From the NCBI RefSeq assembly GCF_029541745.1, contig NZ_CP089746.1, positions 620,001-684,000 on the forward strand: DNA of 64,000 nucleotides, in the 5' to 3' direction. Shown here piece by piece: positions 1 through 8,262 of the stretch. Position 1 is the first letter of the stretch, and every line of letters begins with the position of its first letter. The stretch is from Streptomyces sp. LX-29. GTDB lineage: Bacteria > Actinomycetota > Actinomycetes > Streptomycetales > Streptomycetaceae. The notes under the pieces were generated by a model that was not told the origin of the DNA, did not search any database, and saw only the letters and a program-made list of their open reading frames with translations. The position numbers were made by a program, and so were the translations under genes.

Positions 1-731
1 TAGCTGGTGATGCCCAGCTTGGCCAGGGTGCGCAGCGTGGCCCGGATGGCGTCGGCCCGCACCTCCGGGGAGAGGGCGGGCAGCGCCCCGTGGACGAGGT
101 CCTGTGCGCCCTCCTGGAACAGGCCGGTGGGCTCGCCCGCCGCGTCGGTGACGATGACCCCGCCGGGCGGCACGGGGGTGTTCCGGTCGACTCCGGCCCG
201 GTCCAGCGCCGCGGAGTTGACCCAGGTGGCGTGGCCGGTGGCGGAGTAGAGGAGGACGGGGTGGTGCGGGCTGACGGCGTCGAGGTCCTGGCGGGTGGGC
301 AGCCGGGAGGAGTCGGCGACGCATTCGGCGAGGTATCCCGCGTCCCACCCGTGTCCGCTGATCCACTCCCCCGCCCGGGTCGTCTCCGCCGCCTTGCGCA
401 CGGCCTCGGCCACGTCGGCTATGGACCGTACGGTGGGGTAGGCGACGTCGACGGAGAGCGGGGGCTGGGTCAGCCCGAACGCGCAGCCGTGCAGGTGCGA
501 GTCGTTGATGCCGGGCAGGAGGGTTCCGCCCTTCAGGTCGACGACCCGGGTCGCGGGGCCGGCGTGCGCCATGACCTCCGCCCGGTCGCCGACCGCGCTC
601 ACGAGGCCGTCGCTGACCGCCAGGGCGGAGGCCACGGAGAAGCGGGAGTCGACGGTCAGGACCGAGCCGTTGACGAAGACGATGTCTGCTGGGGTGGCGG
701 ACAAGGCGGTGCCCTTCTCTCGAAGCGTCAT
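1..731 (-). CDS. Amidohydrolase family protein (YtcJ-like), C-terminus outside window
   Basis: About 243 N-terminal residues are visible, read on the minus strand from ATG at 731; the frame stays open to the window edge. The start of the protein reads IVFVNGSVLTVDSRF, then LLPGINDSHLHG near residue 80, the metal-binding HxH strand of the amidohydrolase superfamily. The later GEWISGHGWDAGYLAE stretch is typical of the YtcJ/amidohydrolase-3 group, which hydrolyses amide or related C-N bonds with a bound metal; the substrate cannot be told. A TTG at about 704, seven bases after GAGAAGGG, is a better-placed start than the ATG, which has no clear ribosome site. Specificity unknown. Confidence 0.85.
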   Translation of the reverse strand, partial: MTLREKGTALSATPADIVFVNGSVLTVDSRFSVASALAVSDGLVSAVGDRAEVMAHAGPATRVVDLKGGTLLPGINDSHLHGCAFGLTQPPLSVDVAYPTVRSIADVAEAVRKAAETTRAGEWISGHGWDAGYLAECVADSSRLPTRQDLDAVSPHHPVLLYSATGHATWVNSAALDRAGVDRNTPVPPGGVIVTDAAGEPTGLFQEGAQDLVHGALPALSPEVRADAIRATLRTLAKLGITS

Positions 732-1136
732 TGCGGCCGCGCGGCGTATCCACGGGAGCCGCAGTCACTCTGCGCCCTCCCGAGGACCGGGCACATCGGT
801 CATCCAACCGAGGGGGGCTCCGGCAGCGTCCGGCACCGGCATGACGAGAGGAGAGAGGAGAGGAGAGGAGAGGAGACGGCACGAGACGCGCCCCGCACCG
901 AGCTGCCCGTCGTCGACGGGTCGATGGCTCCGACGGGCCTGATCCGATCGCCGGGCGTCACCCTGCCCGGGCGCCGCAGCCGATCGCCGGGCGTCACCCT
1001 GCCCGGGCGCCGTGAAAGGCCCGCCCGGGCAGGAGCCGGCGGCCGCCTTGGGCGGCCCGCGACGGCCGTCGCCTCAGGCCGCTCAGACCGCTCGGAGCGC
1101 TCAGACCGCCCGGACCGCTCAGACCGCCCGGACCGC
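732..1136. other. Gene-free region with simple and direct repeats
   Basis: No convincing gene. From left to right it holds a GA-rich simple tract (about 843-876, GAGAGGAGA units) in the probable promoter region of the amidohydrolase, two tandem 33-bp hairpin-forming repeats (944-1012), and a run of CTCAGACCG-type units (about 1079-1150) that reaches into the last codons of the MmyB-type regulator. Confidence 0.6.
944..1012. repeat. Two perfect 33-bp direct repeats, each hairpin-forming
   Basis: Copies at 944-976 and 980-1012 are identical and separated by CAG. Each contains GCCGGGC followed by GCCCGGGC, which can fold as a GC-rich stem. They lie downstream of the minus-strand regulator gene, so a duplicated transcription terminator is a reasonable reading. 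Confidence 0.7.
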
Positions 1137-1985
1137 TCAGACCGCTCGGAGCGCGCCGGGGCGCCGGCCGGTGAGGCGGTCGAGCGCCGCGGCGGCCGCG
1201 TCGTCGGCGGGCAGGTGGACCACAAGCCGCTGGTCGTCGTCGGTGGGCAGGTCGAGTGTCTCGTACGCCAGGCGCAGTTCACCCGTCTCCGGATGGACCA
1301 CCCGCATGAGCCCGCTCGACGTCGGCAGCCCCGGGAGCGTCTCGAGCCGCCCGGCGAACTCCGCTCCGCACGAGACGGTCAACTCGTCCATCAGCGCCCC
1401 CACATGGACGTCGGTCCGGCCCGGACCCTGCTTGAGGATCGCGACCTGCTCGTCGGCGACGCGGTCCCAGTCCGGGTAGGCCGTGCGGGCCCGCGGATCG
1501 GTGAAGACGAAGCGAGCGAGGTTCGGTCGGCTGCCGTCCAGGGCTCCCAGCGGTCCGACCAGCCGCCGGTAGCCGTCCGTGTAGGCCAGGATCTCGCTCA
1601 GCCGGTTCAGCAGGACGGCGGGCGCCGGTTCCAGCCGGTCGAGCAGCGCCCGTACGGTGGGCCTGACGTCCCGGTTCGGCTCGGTCCCACCCGTGCAGCT
1701 GAAGCTCGCGTCGGCGCCCTTGGACAGGCGGTGCAGATGGACCCGCTCGCCGCTGGTGAGGCGCAGCGCGTCCGCCAGGGCGGACAGCACCTGAGTCGAC
1801 GGCCGCCGGTCACGCCCCTGTTCCAGCCGGGTGAGGTACTCGACGCTGACCCCGGCGAGCGTCGCCAGCTCCGAGCGGCGCAGTCCGGGCGTGCGGCGGC
1901 GCGCCCCGGCGGGCAGTCCCACCTCGGCCGGCGTGACGGCCTCACGGCGCAGTCGCAGGAAGAGGCCCAGCTCGTTGTCGCTCAC
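1137..1985 (-). CDS. MmyB-type helix-turn-helix transcriptional regulator
   Basis: 282 residues. Residues about 10-75 form an XRE-type helix-turn-helix with the hallmark RRTPGLRRSELATLAGVS and YLTRLEQGRDRRPS; the rest matches the MmyB ligand-binding (PAS-like) domain, including AVLLNRLSEILAYTDGYRRL and the VVHPETGELRLAYETLDLP motif. Such regulators usually sense a small hydrophobic ligand and repress a divergent oxidoreductase. Here the divergent neighbour is an FMN reductase 155 bp away, fitting that pattern. The C-terminus enters the CTCAGACCG repeat tract, so the last few residues may vary between strains. Family assignment is firm; target and ligand are inferred. Confidence 0.9.
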   Translation of the reverse strand: MSDNELGLFLRLRREAVTPAEVGLPAGARRRTPGLRRSELATLAGVSVEYLTRLEQGRDRRPSTQVLSALADALRLTSGERVHLHRLSKGADASFSCTGGTEPNRDVRPTVRALLDRLEPAPAVLLNRLSEILAYTDGYRRLVGPLGALDGSRPNLARFVFTDPRARTAYPDWDRVADEQVAILKQGPGRTDVHVGALMDELTVSCGAEFAGRLETLPGLPTSSGLMRVVHPETGELRLAYETLDLPTDDDQRLVVHLPADDAAAAALDRLTGRRPGALRAV

Positions 1986-2140
1986 GCGCCGAACGTAGCA
2001 CCCCCGTCGGGCGCGAGGGTGGCCCTGCCACTACCACTCTCCGCCCGGCCTCCCCGTCACCTCCGCCCGCCCGGCAGGGTGGGTGCACGGCCCCGCCTCG
2101 GGGGCCGGCAACCCCTCCCTTCCGTATGAGGAGCACTTTC

Positions 2141-2746
2141 ATGTCCCGTGAGCAGCTGAACCTCGCCGTGATCGTCGGCAGTGTCCGAGAGGGCCGCTTC
2201 GGGCCCGTGGTCGCGAACTGGTTCGTCGAACAGGCCGAACGGCATGGCGAGTTCGAGGTGGATCTGATCGATCTGGCGGACCTCGACATCCCGCTGGAAC
2301 TGCCGTCCGTGCCCCCGGCGATGCAGCCGGACCTGCCGCGCCCGGACGGGATGTCCGCGCTGACCCGCCGCCTTGAGGCCGCCGACGCGGTCGTCGTCGT
2401 GACGCCCGACTACAACCGCAGCTTCCCGGCCTCGTTGAAGGCCGCCATCGACTGGCACTACACGGAGTGGCAGGCCAAGCCGATCGGCTTCGTCGGGTAC
2501 AGCGGTGCCAGCGGCGGCCTGCTGGCCATCGAGCAGTTGCGGCAGGTCTTCAACGAGTTGCAGGCCCACACCGTCCGCGACTACGTCTCCTTCCCCCGCT
2601 ACTACCTGCTCTTCTCCCCCGACGGCAGGCTCCTCGACCCGGAAGGCCCGGAGGGCGCCGCCAAGGAGATGCTCAACCAACTGCTGTGGTGGGGCTCGGT
2701 GCTGCACGACGCGCGCCGCGACCGCCCCTCCGTCGCAAGCCGGTGA
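2141..2746 (+). CDS. NADPH-dependent FMN reductase family protein
   Basis: 201 residues from ATG 2141, chosen because GAGGAG at 2128-2133 sits seven bases upstream; an in-frame ATG at 2126 lies on top of that site. Flavodoxin-like fold: LNLAVIVGSVREGRFGPVVA at the N-terminus is the flavin phosphate loop, followed by VVVVTPDYNRSFPASLKAAI and KPIGFVGYSGASGG. Members reduce FMN or quinones with NAD(P)H in the cytoplasm. It is transcribed divergently from the MmyB regulator, which probably controls it. Convergent with the M28 peptidase, whose stop lies 16 bp away. Confidence 0.9.
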   Translation: MSREQLNLAVIVGSVREGRFGPVVANWFVEQAERHGEFEVDLIDLADLDIPLELPSVPPAMQPDLPRPDGMSALTRRLEAADAVVVVTPDYNRSFPASLKAAIDWHYTEWQAKPIGFVGYSGASGGLLAIEQLRQVFNELQAHTVRDYVSFPRYYLLFSPDGRLLDPEGPEGAAKEMLNQLLWWGSVLHDARRDRPSVASR

Positions 2747-2761
2747 CCTCGCGGAGACCGG

Positions 2762-3811
2762 CTACGGGGCTCCGGTCGAACGGGCCGCGTCGACTCCGTC
2801 CAGCGCTTCGGCGAGCAGGGTCGCCAGCACCGTCTTGGTGACGGCGGCGAGGTAGCCGTAGTCCAGCGTCGACGGCGCGTCGGACGTCCGGTGGTAGTGC
2901 GGGTTCCCCTCTCCCTCGTAGGCGCCGACCGTGATGTCGCTGTGTGCCTCGAAGGGCATGTAGTCGCTGGCGTAGATGGGGCCGAGTTTGACCGGCAGCG
3001 ATGTGTAGGCCGCGGCGGCCTGCGCCATCACCGCGCCGAGGGCGTGCGAGGCGGCGTCGTTGCCCGGTACGGCGTTGCCGATGTCGCGCTCCACCGTCAC
3101 CGAGCCGTCCGCCGGCGGCCGGCCGACCATGTCCAGATTGATGACCCGGTAGACGTCGGAGTCCGCGGCGTGGAGCTCGGCGGCGTAGGCGGTGGACCCC
3201 CACAACCCCTGTTCCTCTCCGGAGAAGGCCACGAAGCGGACCGTGGTGGAGAGGTCGACCGGGGCGAGCAGCCGGGCGACTTCGAGGACGGCCGCGACGC
3301 CGCTTCCGTTGTCGTCGGCTCCGGGGGCCCGTGCGGTCGCGTCGGCCAGGTCCTCCATCCGGCAGTCGTAGTGGGCGCACACGATGATCTCGGGTTCGCC
3401 GTCTCCGGTCCCCGGCTTGGTGCAGACGATGTTGTGCGCGCCGTGCCCGGCGTGGGACCAGGGCCGTCGATCCACGTCCGGATATCCCACCGCCGTGAAC
3501 CGGTCCGATATCAGCGCGGCGGCCCCCTTGAGGTGGGGCGAGTCGGTGTGCCTCGTGTGGAACGACGCGAGTGCCTCGACCGTGTCCCGCAGGGCCACCG
3601 GAGAGACCGCTTCGACATGTGTCGCCGTGAACTCGTCCGTCGGCACGCCGGCCCCCGTGCGTTCCCGCGGCGCGACCATGACGGCCGCGCTCGGCGGTCG
3701 ACGCTTGTCGGGGACGGGGAACGACCGCCCCTCGGTGCTGTCGGGTCGCCGTGACGGCCGCCCGTCGCCGTCGTGTGCGTCGTTCCGGTCGATCCGGCTA
3801 CGGGGACACAT
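2762..3811 (-). CDS. M28 family zinc aminopeptidase
   Basis: 349 residues if started at ATG 3811, which overlaps the end of the upstream peptidase gene by 14 bp; ATG 3679 (305 residues) is an equally possible start and neither has a strong ribosome site. Zinc ligands of the family are all visible: IIVCAHYDC (His), GADDNGSG (Asp), FSGEEQGLWGS (Glu-Glu), VINLDMVG (Asp) and HYHRTSDAPSTLDY (His). The enzyme should remove N-terminal residues from peptides. There is no obvious signal peptide in either version. The two peptidases form one transcription unit, so they may process the same substrate. Confidence 0.9.
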   Translation of the reverse strand: MCPRSRIDRNDAHDGDGRPSRRPDSTEGRSFPVPDKRRPPSAAVMVAPRERTGAGVPTDEFTATHVEAVSPVALRDTVEALASFHTRHTDSPHLKGAAALISDRFTAVGYPDVDRRPWSHAGHGAHNIVCTKPGTGDGEPEIIVCAHYDCRMEDLADATARAPGADDNGSGVAAVLEVARLLAPVDLSTTVRFVAFSGEEQGLWGSTAYAAELHAADSDVYRVINLDMVGRPPADGSVTVERDIGNAVPGNDAASHALGAVMAQAAAAYTSLPVKLGPIYASDYMPFEAHSDITVGAYEGEGNPHYHRTSDAPSTLDYGYLAAVTKTVLATLLAEALDGVDAARSTGAP

Positions 3812-5999
3812 CGCGCAGCCCCACGTTGTTGTCGAACCGAACGAGCCGGTCGGCGGGGACCGGTCCGCCAAGGGTCGCGGTGATCGCCGGGTCCGGGGCG
3901 CCGTGCACGACCGCCGCCAGGAACGCGTGGTCCGCCGGGCGCGGCGTCCACGCCACGGGGCCGACGCGCACCGCGCCGCCGGCCGGAACCGCCTGGTCGA
4001 TCGTCAGCGCGCCGATCGACTGGAAGTGGGTCGGCCAGAGCATCCCGGAGCGGCGGTCGCACCGGAACACCTCGAGTCGGAACGCTCCGGGCGCGGCCGC
4101 GTGGGTTCCCCGGTTGTGTACGCGCACGTAGACGTGGTTCGGTCGGTCGTCGACGGGAGTCTGGTGGCCCAGTGCGGGGTCGTCGCCCGTACCGGGGTCG
4201 TCGTTGCGGACCCAGATGTCGGGAGAGGTCAGGTGGGGGCGGGCGCTCGGCAGGGCCCCGGTGTCCGTGGGGTTGTCGGCGATGTAGACGTCCACCGGCC
4301 GCCACGCCCACAGTCCCTGGCCGGTGAAGGCCTCGTCCATCACCTTGCTGAACAGCCCACCGGTGAGCGTGGTGTCCGCCGTGACGCAGCCCTGGGCCAT
4401 GCTGGCGGCGTGCGCCGCGCCCGAGGAGACGTCGTCCGGCACGATGAGCAACATCTCCAGCATCGTTCTGATCATGGCGTCGGCCGCCTCGATCCGTTCG
4501 GCCGGATCGGACGAGTCGCCTCCCATTCCCAGATAGCACCGCCACAGCGCCGTGCCGAGCATCGAGTTGCGGAGATCGCGGCTGTAGGTGTTGAAGCGCT
4601 CGTCGTCGAACCGCTCGGTGCGGTCGAGCCGACGTTCCCTGCTCCACTGGTTGGTGGCGTTGTTGTCGAAGGGGAAGGTCTCGGTACGACGGTTTCCGGC
4701 GGGGTTGAACCTGTCCCGGTAGATGGCGGGCAGCGCGTCGCAGACGCTGTGCTCGTACGACCGCGACCCGCCGTGCTCCGCGCCGAGCCACTGGAACACG
4801 CCGTGGGTGTACTCGTGGACGATGACGCCGAAGTCGGCGGCGTCCGGCGCGCCGCCCTCCCCGAAGCGGATCAGCGGAGGGGTCCGTGTGCCGAGCCACT
4901 CGCTGTTGTCCCCGCCGTCGAGCGCCTGGGCGTCGACCTCGACCTTCGTCATGTTGGCGTTCAGCGTGGCGTTCCCCAGGCCGCGGAGGTAGCGCGCCGC
5001 GGAGTCGAGCCAGTAGTAGGCGTTCACGCTCAGGAAGCCGCGATTGCTGGGATACGTCGGGTAGGTGAAGCTGGGTGCGGTTTCCCGCGGCTGAGCGAAG
5101 CTGGGGGTGTCCACGTCCTCGCACCGGAACCACTGCCCGTCGAGTCGGAACTCTCCACCGTCCGCGGGAGCGATCTCGGCTTGGACGTCGTGACGGAAGG
5201 CGTCGAGCGTCGCCGCGCTGGAGCCTCCGTGCAACGTGCCGTCGTTCGACTCGGTCACCGGGTCGGGCGAGAAGACCTTGAGGGTCGCCGCCACGTATCT
5301 GCCCGCGATGGTGATCCAGAGCAGTTCGCCGGAGACGGCGTCCACGACGACGTGAAAGTGCTCGAAGGGTCCGGTGGTCTCCACGAGGAACTCCCGAACG
5401 AGGCGCAGGGCGCCGTCGGGCCGCTCACCCCGGTTCAGCAGCGCGATCGAGGCGGTGGGACAGTCGGTCTCCGGCAGGGCGGGTCTGGAATCGTCGCGGA
5501 GATAGACGAGTTCGTCCTTGATGACCTCCGCGGTGCCGTAGTCCTCTTCGAAGGCCGCGAGGGCGACCTCTCGGAGGACGTCGAGGGAGCGGGCGGCAGC
5601 CGGATCGGGCGCGCCCGTCATATCGAGCTCCCCGCCGTGGTCGACCTCGATGACGCCGGCCTGCCTCACATCGGCCACCGCCTGCACGGTGGCTCCCGAC
5701 ACGGGGAGGTCGTGGTGGAACTGCTGGTAGCGGATCCTCAGCGTCGCCGCGCCCTCACTCGCGTCCACCTCGCGCAGGTCGATGCGGTCGGACCTCAGCT
5801 CGCCCGTGCGCTCCGCCATGAACCGCTCGATGGCCTCCCTGGCACTCGACGCGCGTGCCAGCGTGGCTCCGGGATCGACATACCTTCGGAGCACACCGTC
5901 GTCATCGGTGTGCTCCCCCGCGTCGGGAACGATCCGCAGCGGCTTGTCGGCTTCGGGGCCCGGCTGGTTCCGCTGCTGAACGCCGTGATCCTGGGCCAT
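3798..5999 (-). CDS. Thermolysin/fungalysin-like (M4/M36) metallopeptidase, atypical
   Basis: 733 residues from ATG 5999, with GAGGAGGG nine bases upstream. An N-terminal FTP/PepSY-like propeptide region (about 60-260) precedes the catalytic core with the zinc motif HEYTH at residues 395-399. Residues about 615-733 form an Ig/CARDB-like beta domain starting IWVRNDDPGTGDDPALG. Two oddities: no signal peptide or membrane segment is visible although the family is normally secreted, and the expected third-ligand motif (E-x-x-x-D) reads EHSVCD at 416-421, so either the glutamate is shifted by one residue or a histidine takes its place. The conserved downstream catalytic histidine motif is also not recognisable. 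It overlaps the M28 gene. Could be a degenerate or specialised member. Confidence 0.8.
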   Translation of the reverse strand: MAQDHGVQQRNQPGPEADKPLRIVPDAGEHTDDDGVLRRYVDPGATLARASSAREAIERFMAERTGELRSDRIDLREVDASEGAATLRIRYQQFHHDLPVSGATVQAVADVRQAGVIEVDHGGELDMTGAPDPAAARSLDVLREVALAAFEEDYGTAEVIKDELVYLRDDSRPALPETDCPTASIALLNRGERPDGALRLVREFLVETTGPFEHFHVVVDAVSGELLWITIAGRYVAATLKVFSPDPVTESNDGTLHGGSSAATLDAFRHDVQAEIAPADGGEFRLDGQWFRCEDVDTPSFAQPRETAPSFTYPTYPSNRGFLSVNAYYWLDSAARYLRGLGNATLNANMTKVEVDAQALDGGDNSEWLGTRTPPLIRFGEGGAPDAADFGVIVHEYTHGVFQWLGAEHGGSRSYEHSVCDALPAIYRDRFNPAGNRRTETFPFDNNATNQWSRERRLDRTERFDDERFNTYSRDLRNSMLGTALWRCYLGMGGDSSDPAERIEAADAMIRTMLEMLLIVPDDVSSGAAHAASMAQGCVTADTTLTGGLFSKVMDEAFTGQGLWAWRPVDVYIADNPTDTGALPSARPHLTSPDIWVRNDDPGTGDDPALGHQTPVDDRPNHVYVRVHNRGTHAAAPGAFRLEVFRCDRRSGMLWPTHFQSIGALTIDQAVPAGGAVRVGPVAWTPRPADHAFLAAVVHGAPDPAITATLGGPVPADRLVRFDNNVGLRDVSP

Positions 6000-6238
6000 G
6001 GTGATGCCCTCCTCAACCCGCGTGGAGGGGAGATTCTCGTCATGAACGCGGCTGGTATGGCTGGCGCGGCCGGGGCGGGCCGGCCCGCGGCCGCCCGAGC
6101 GCCCCGAAGAGACCGCTCACAGAAGCGCAATACGCCCATAAGCATGGTAACGCGACGCGGGTCAACTGGCGCTCCAGGCGCGCCAGGTCGACGTGTCCGT
6201 ACGTCGATGGAGTGACCTCGCGGCGCTGTCGACGCCCT

Positions 6239-6285
6239 GTCGTGTGCTCGGGTTGACGACAATGCCGCGTCGGACAGCACACGAC
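6239..6285. promoter_or_regulatory. Perfect 10-bp inverted repeat upstream of the DUF998 gene
   Basis: GTCGTGTGCT (6239-6248) and AGCACACGAC (6276-6285) are exact inverted copies with a 27-nt spacer that contains TTGACG. The right arm ends five bases before the GGAGG ribosome site of the gene at 6303. It may be an operator pair or a 5' leader hairpin. The rest of the 6000-6302 gap shows only GC-rich sequence. Confidence 0.45.
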
Positions 6286-6302
6286 GGCCGGGAGGGGTAC
6301 CG

Positions 6303-7103
6303 GTGACACGACAAGCCAGGGGATCAGGCGGTGTGCCTCCCCAGCGCGGTCGGCGTAACCGCTGGCGGGAGGCGCGCCAGCGCGGGGCGGTGTGGATGCT
6401 GGCGGCCGCGGCGGTGCTCTACAACGCCTGGATCCTGGAGGTCGTCGTGCCGACCTACCTGGACTCCCGGCACTCCTACGTCAGTGAGCTGTACGCCGCC
6501 GATCAGCCCTACCGGTGGCTGTTCGGCAACCTGGAGCTGGTGTGCGCGGCGCTGATCTGCGTCGCGGCACTCGTCTGCCGCGATCTCTTCGGCCGCCATG
6601 CGGCCGCCGGCGCCGGGTGGTGGGCGCTGGCCGGCTTCGGGGCGGCCTCGGTCGCCGACGTGCTCCTCCCGATGTCCTGCGCCCCCTCCGTGCGGCCCGA
6701 CTGCCAGCCGTTGCACCCCTGGCACACCCTCACCAGCGCGCTGGTGCACCTCTGCCTGTTCGCGTCGCTGGCCCTGCTCAGCTGGTGGTCGCCGCGGCAC
6801 GCGAGCCGGCCCGGGGCCGCGCACATCGCCTGGTGGGGGCCGCGACTGCTGGTCTGTGCGCTGGTGTCGTCGCTGCTCACCGTCGGCCCGCTGCTGGGCC
6901 ACCCCGGCTGGCACGGCGTCCCGCAGCGCGCCCATCTGCTGGTGGTCGGCGCCTGGCTGCTGCTGTTGGCCTACGCCGCCCACACCGCGCTCCAGGCCCC
7001 AGCCCCGGCCGTACGCACTCCCGTCACGGCCCATGGCACCGTGTCCCGCGTCCACGCCCCGCCACGATCGGCGCACGATCGAACCGCCACCCGCAACCGC
7101 TGA
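6303..7103 (+). CDS. DUF998-type integral membrane protein
   Basis: 266 residues from GTG 6303, with GGAGG at 6291-6295. About six hydrophobic segments are visible (roughly residues 31-49, 76-92, 104-122, 141-160, 178-198, 212-230). The first extracytoplasmic loop contains SYVSELYAADQPYRWLFG and the third helix is followed by MSCAPSVRPDCQ, both features of the DUF998 family, whose function is unknown. The tail after residue 235 is hydrophilic. No close operon partner: the next gene starts about 190 bp downstream after a GC-repeat-rich spacer. Confidence 0.75.
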   Translation: MTRQARGSGGVPPQRGRRNRWREARQRGAVWMLAAAAVLYNAWILEVVVPTYLDSRHSYVSELYAADQPYRWLFGNLELVCAALICVAALVCRDLFGRHAAAGAGWWALAGFGAASVADVLLPMSCAPSVRPDCQPLHPWHTLTSALVHLCLFASLALLSWWSPRHASRPGAAHIAWWGPRLLVCALVSSLLTVGPLLGHPGWHGVPQRAHLLVVGAWLLLLAYAAHTALQAPAPAVRTPVTAHGTVSRVHAPPRSAHDRTATRNR

Positions 7104-7134
7104 CCCGAGCCGGGGTCGGGGGCTTGGCGCGGGG

Positions 7135-7275
7135 CCGGCGCGGGCCACGGGCCGGGGCCGGGAACCCGAGGCCCGGTGCCCGGTGCACGGGCCCTACGCG
7201 CCGGGTTCGGGCCCGAAGCCCGGGGCGCAGGGTGAGCCCCGGGCCAGGGTGAGCCCGGGCCAGGGTGAGCCGGGC
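7135..7275. repeat. GC-rich spacer with repeated GGGCC and CAGGGTGAGC units
   Basis: The spacer before the DMT transporter is built of GGGCC/GGCCC words, then three copies of a CAGGGTGAGCC(C)-GGGC unit around 7229-7275. It probably forms strong secondary structure and may end transcription of the preceding gene. Confidence 0.5.
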
Positions 7276-7294
7276 CTACGGTGAGAGGAGCGTC

Positions 7295-8152
7295 GTGGCA
7301 GCCGTCGCCCTGTCCGCCCTGCTGGCCGTCCTGACCGCGGCGGCGAACGCGACCGCCACCGTGCTCCAGCGGGTCGCCGCCCTGACGGTGCCTCCGGGCC
7401 AGACGTTCAGCCTCCGCGGCGTCCGGCGCCTGCTGCGCAGCCCGGCCTGGAGCGCCAGCATCGCGGTGATCGTGCTGGCCGCCGGCGGGCAGGCGACGGC
7501 CCTCGCCCTGGGCTCCCTCACCCTCGTCCAGCCCATCCTCGTCGCCGAACTGCCCCTCACCCTGATCATCGCCCGTGTCTTCATCGGCACTCCGATGCCC
7601 CGCGGCGGCTGGCGGGCCTGCGCTCTCACCGCTGTGGGGCTGGCCCTCGCCCTCACCGCGGCCGCGCCGGCCGAGGGAGACCGCCCCGTCACCGCCGCCA
7701 CATGGACGATCACCCTCATCGGCACCGGCGCGGCCATCGCCCTCTGCACGGCCGGCGCGCTGCGCCGACGCCACGGCCCGACCCGCGCCGCCCTCTTCGC
7801 CACGGCCTCCGCCATCAGCTACGCCCTGACGGCCGCCCTGATGAAGGAGTCCACCCACCGCTTCGGCGAGGCCGGCGCCCCGGGGCTGCTGACGGCCTGG
7901 CAGACGTACGGCTGTGTCCTGGCGGGCGCCGCGGCGCTGTTCCTGCTCGCCAACGCGATGGGCTCCGGCCCGCTCATCGCCGCGCAACCCGCCCTGACCC
8001 TGGGCGAGGCGGGATTCAGCCTCCTGCTCGGCGCGGTCCTCTTCGGAGACCGCGTTCGCACCGGATGGTGGATCCTGCCCGAAGCCGCGGGCACCGCCCT
8101 CACCGCCGTCGGCGTCCTCTTCCTGGCACGCCTGAGCGACGAGCACCCCTGA
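7295..8152 (+). CDS. DMT superfamily (EamA/NIPA-like) transporter
   Basis: 285 residues from GTG 7295, preceded by GAGAGGAG; an upstream in-frame GTG at 7265 would add ten residues but has no ribosome site. The protein is almost wholly hydrophobic, with eight to ten predicted membrane helices arranged as two similar halves, and begins directly with a membrane segment (AAVALSALLAVLTAAANATA). The loop ALGSLTLVQPILVAELPLTL and its counterpart SGPLIAAQPALTLGEAGFSL are typical of the drug/metabolite transporter fold. Substrate unknown. Confidence 0.85.
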   Translation: MAAVALSALLAVLTAAANATATVLQRVAALTVPPGQTFSLRGVRRLLRSPAWSASIAVIVLAAGGQATALALGSLTLVQPILVAELPLTLIIARVFIGTPMPRGGWRACALTAVGLALALTAAAPAEGDRPVTAATWTITLIGTGAAIALCTAGALRRRHGPTRAALFATASAISYALTAALMKESTHRFGEAGAPGLLTAWQTYGCVLAGAAALFLLANAMGSGPLIAAQPALTLGEAGFSLLLGAVLFGDRVRTGWWILPEAAGTALTAVGVLFLARLSDEHP

Positions 8153-8262
8153 CCGCCGGCCGGAGCGCTCCGCCCCGGGGCCGTGGATCCCCCTGCCGGC
8201 CGCCCACAGGGCGTGCACCGGCGGCTGATAGGCGATGCGACTCATGGGGTAGGCCACACCAT

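Noticed and set aside
843-876. GAGAGGAGA tract as a regulatory element
   Set aside because: Simple purine repeat with no palindrome; more likely slippage-derived than a specific binding site.
90-2129. Long plus-strand open frame (about 680 codons) across the amidohydrolase and MmyB genes
   Set aside because: It is antisense to two genes with clear domains and its translation is low-complexity Gly/Arg/Val, an artefact of high GC.
3384-6215. 943-codon plus-strand open frame opposite the peptidases
   Set aside because: Antisense to two recognisable peptidases; no family motifs, typical GC-driven shadow frame.
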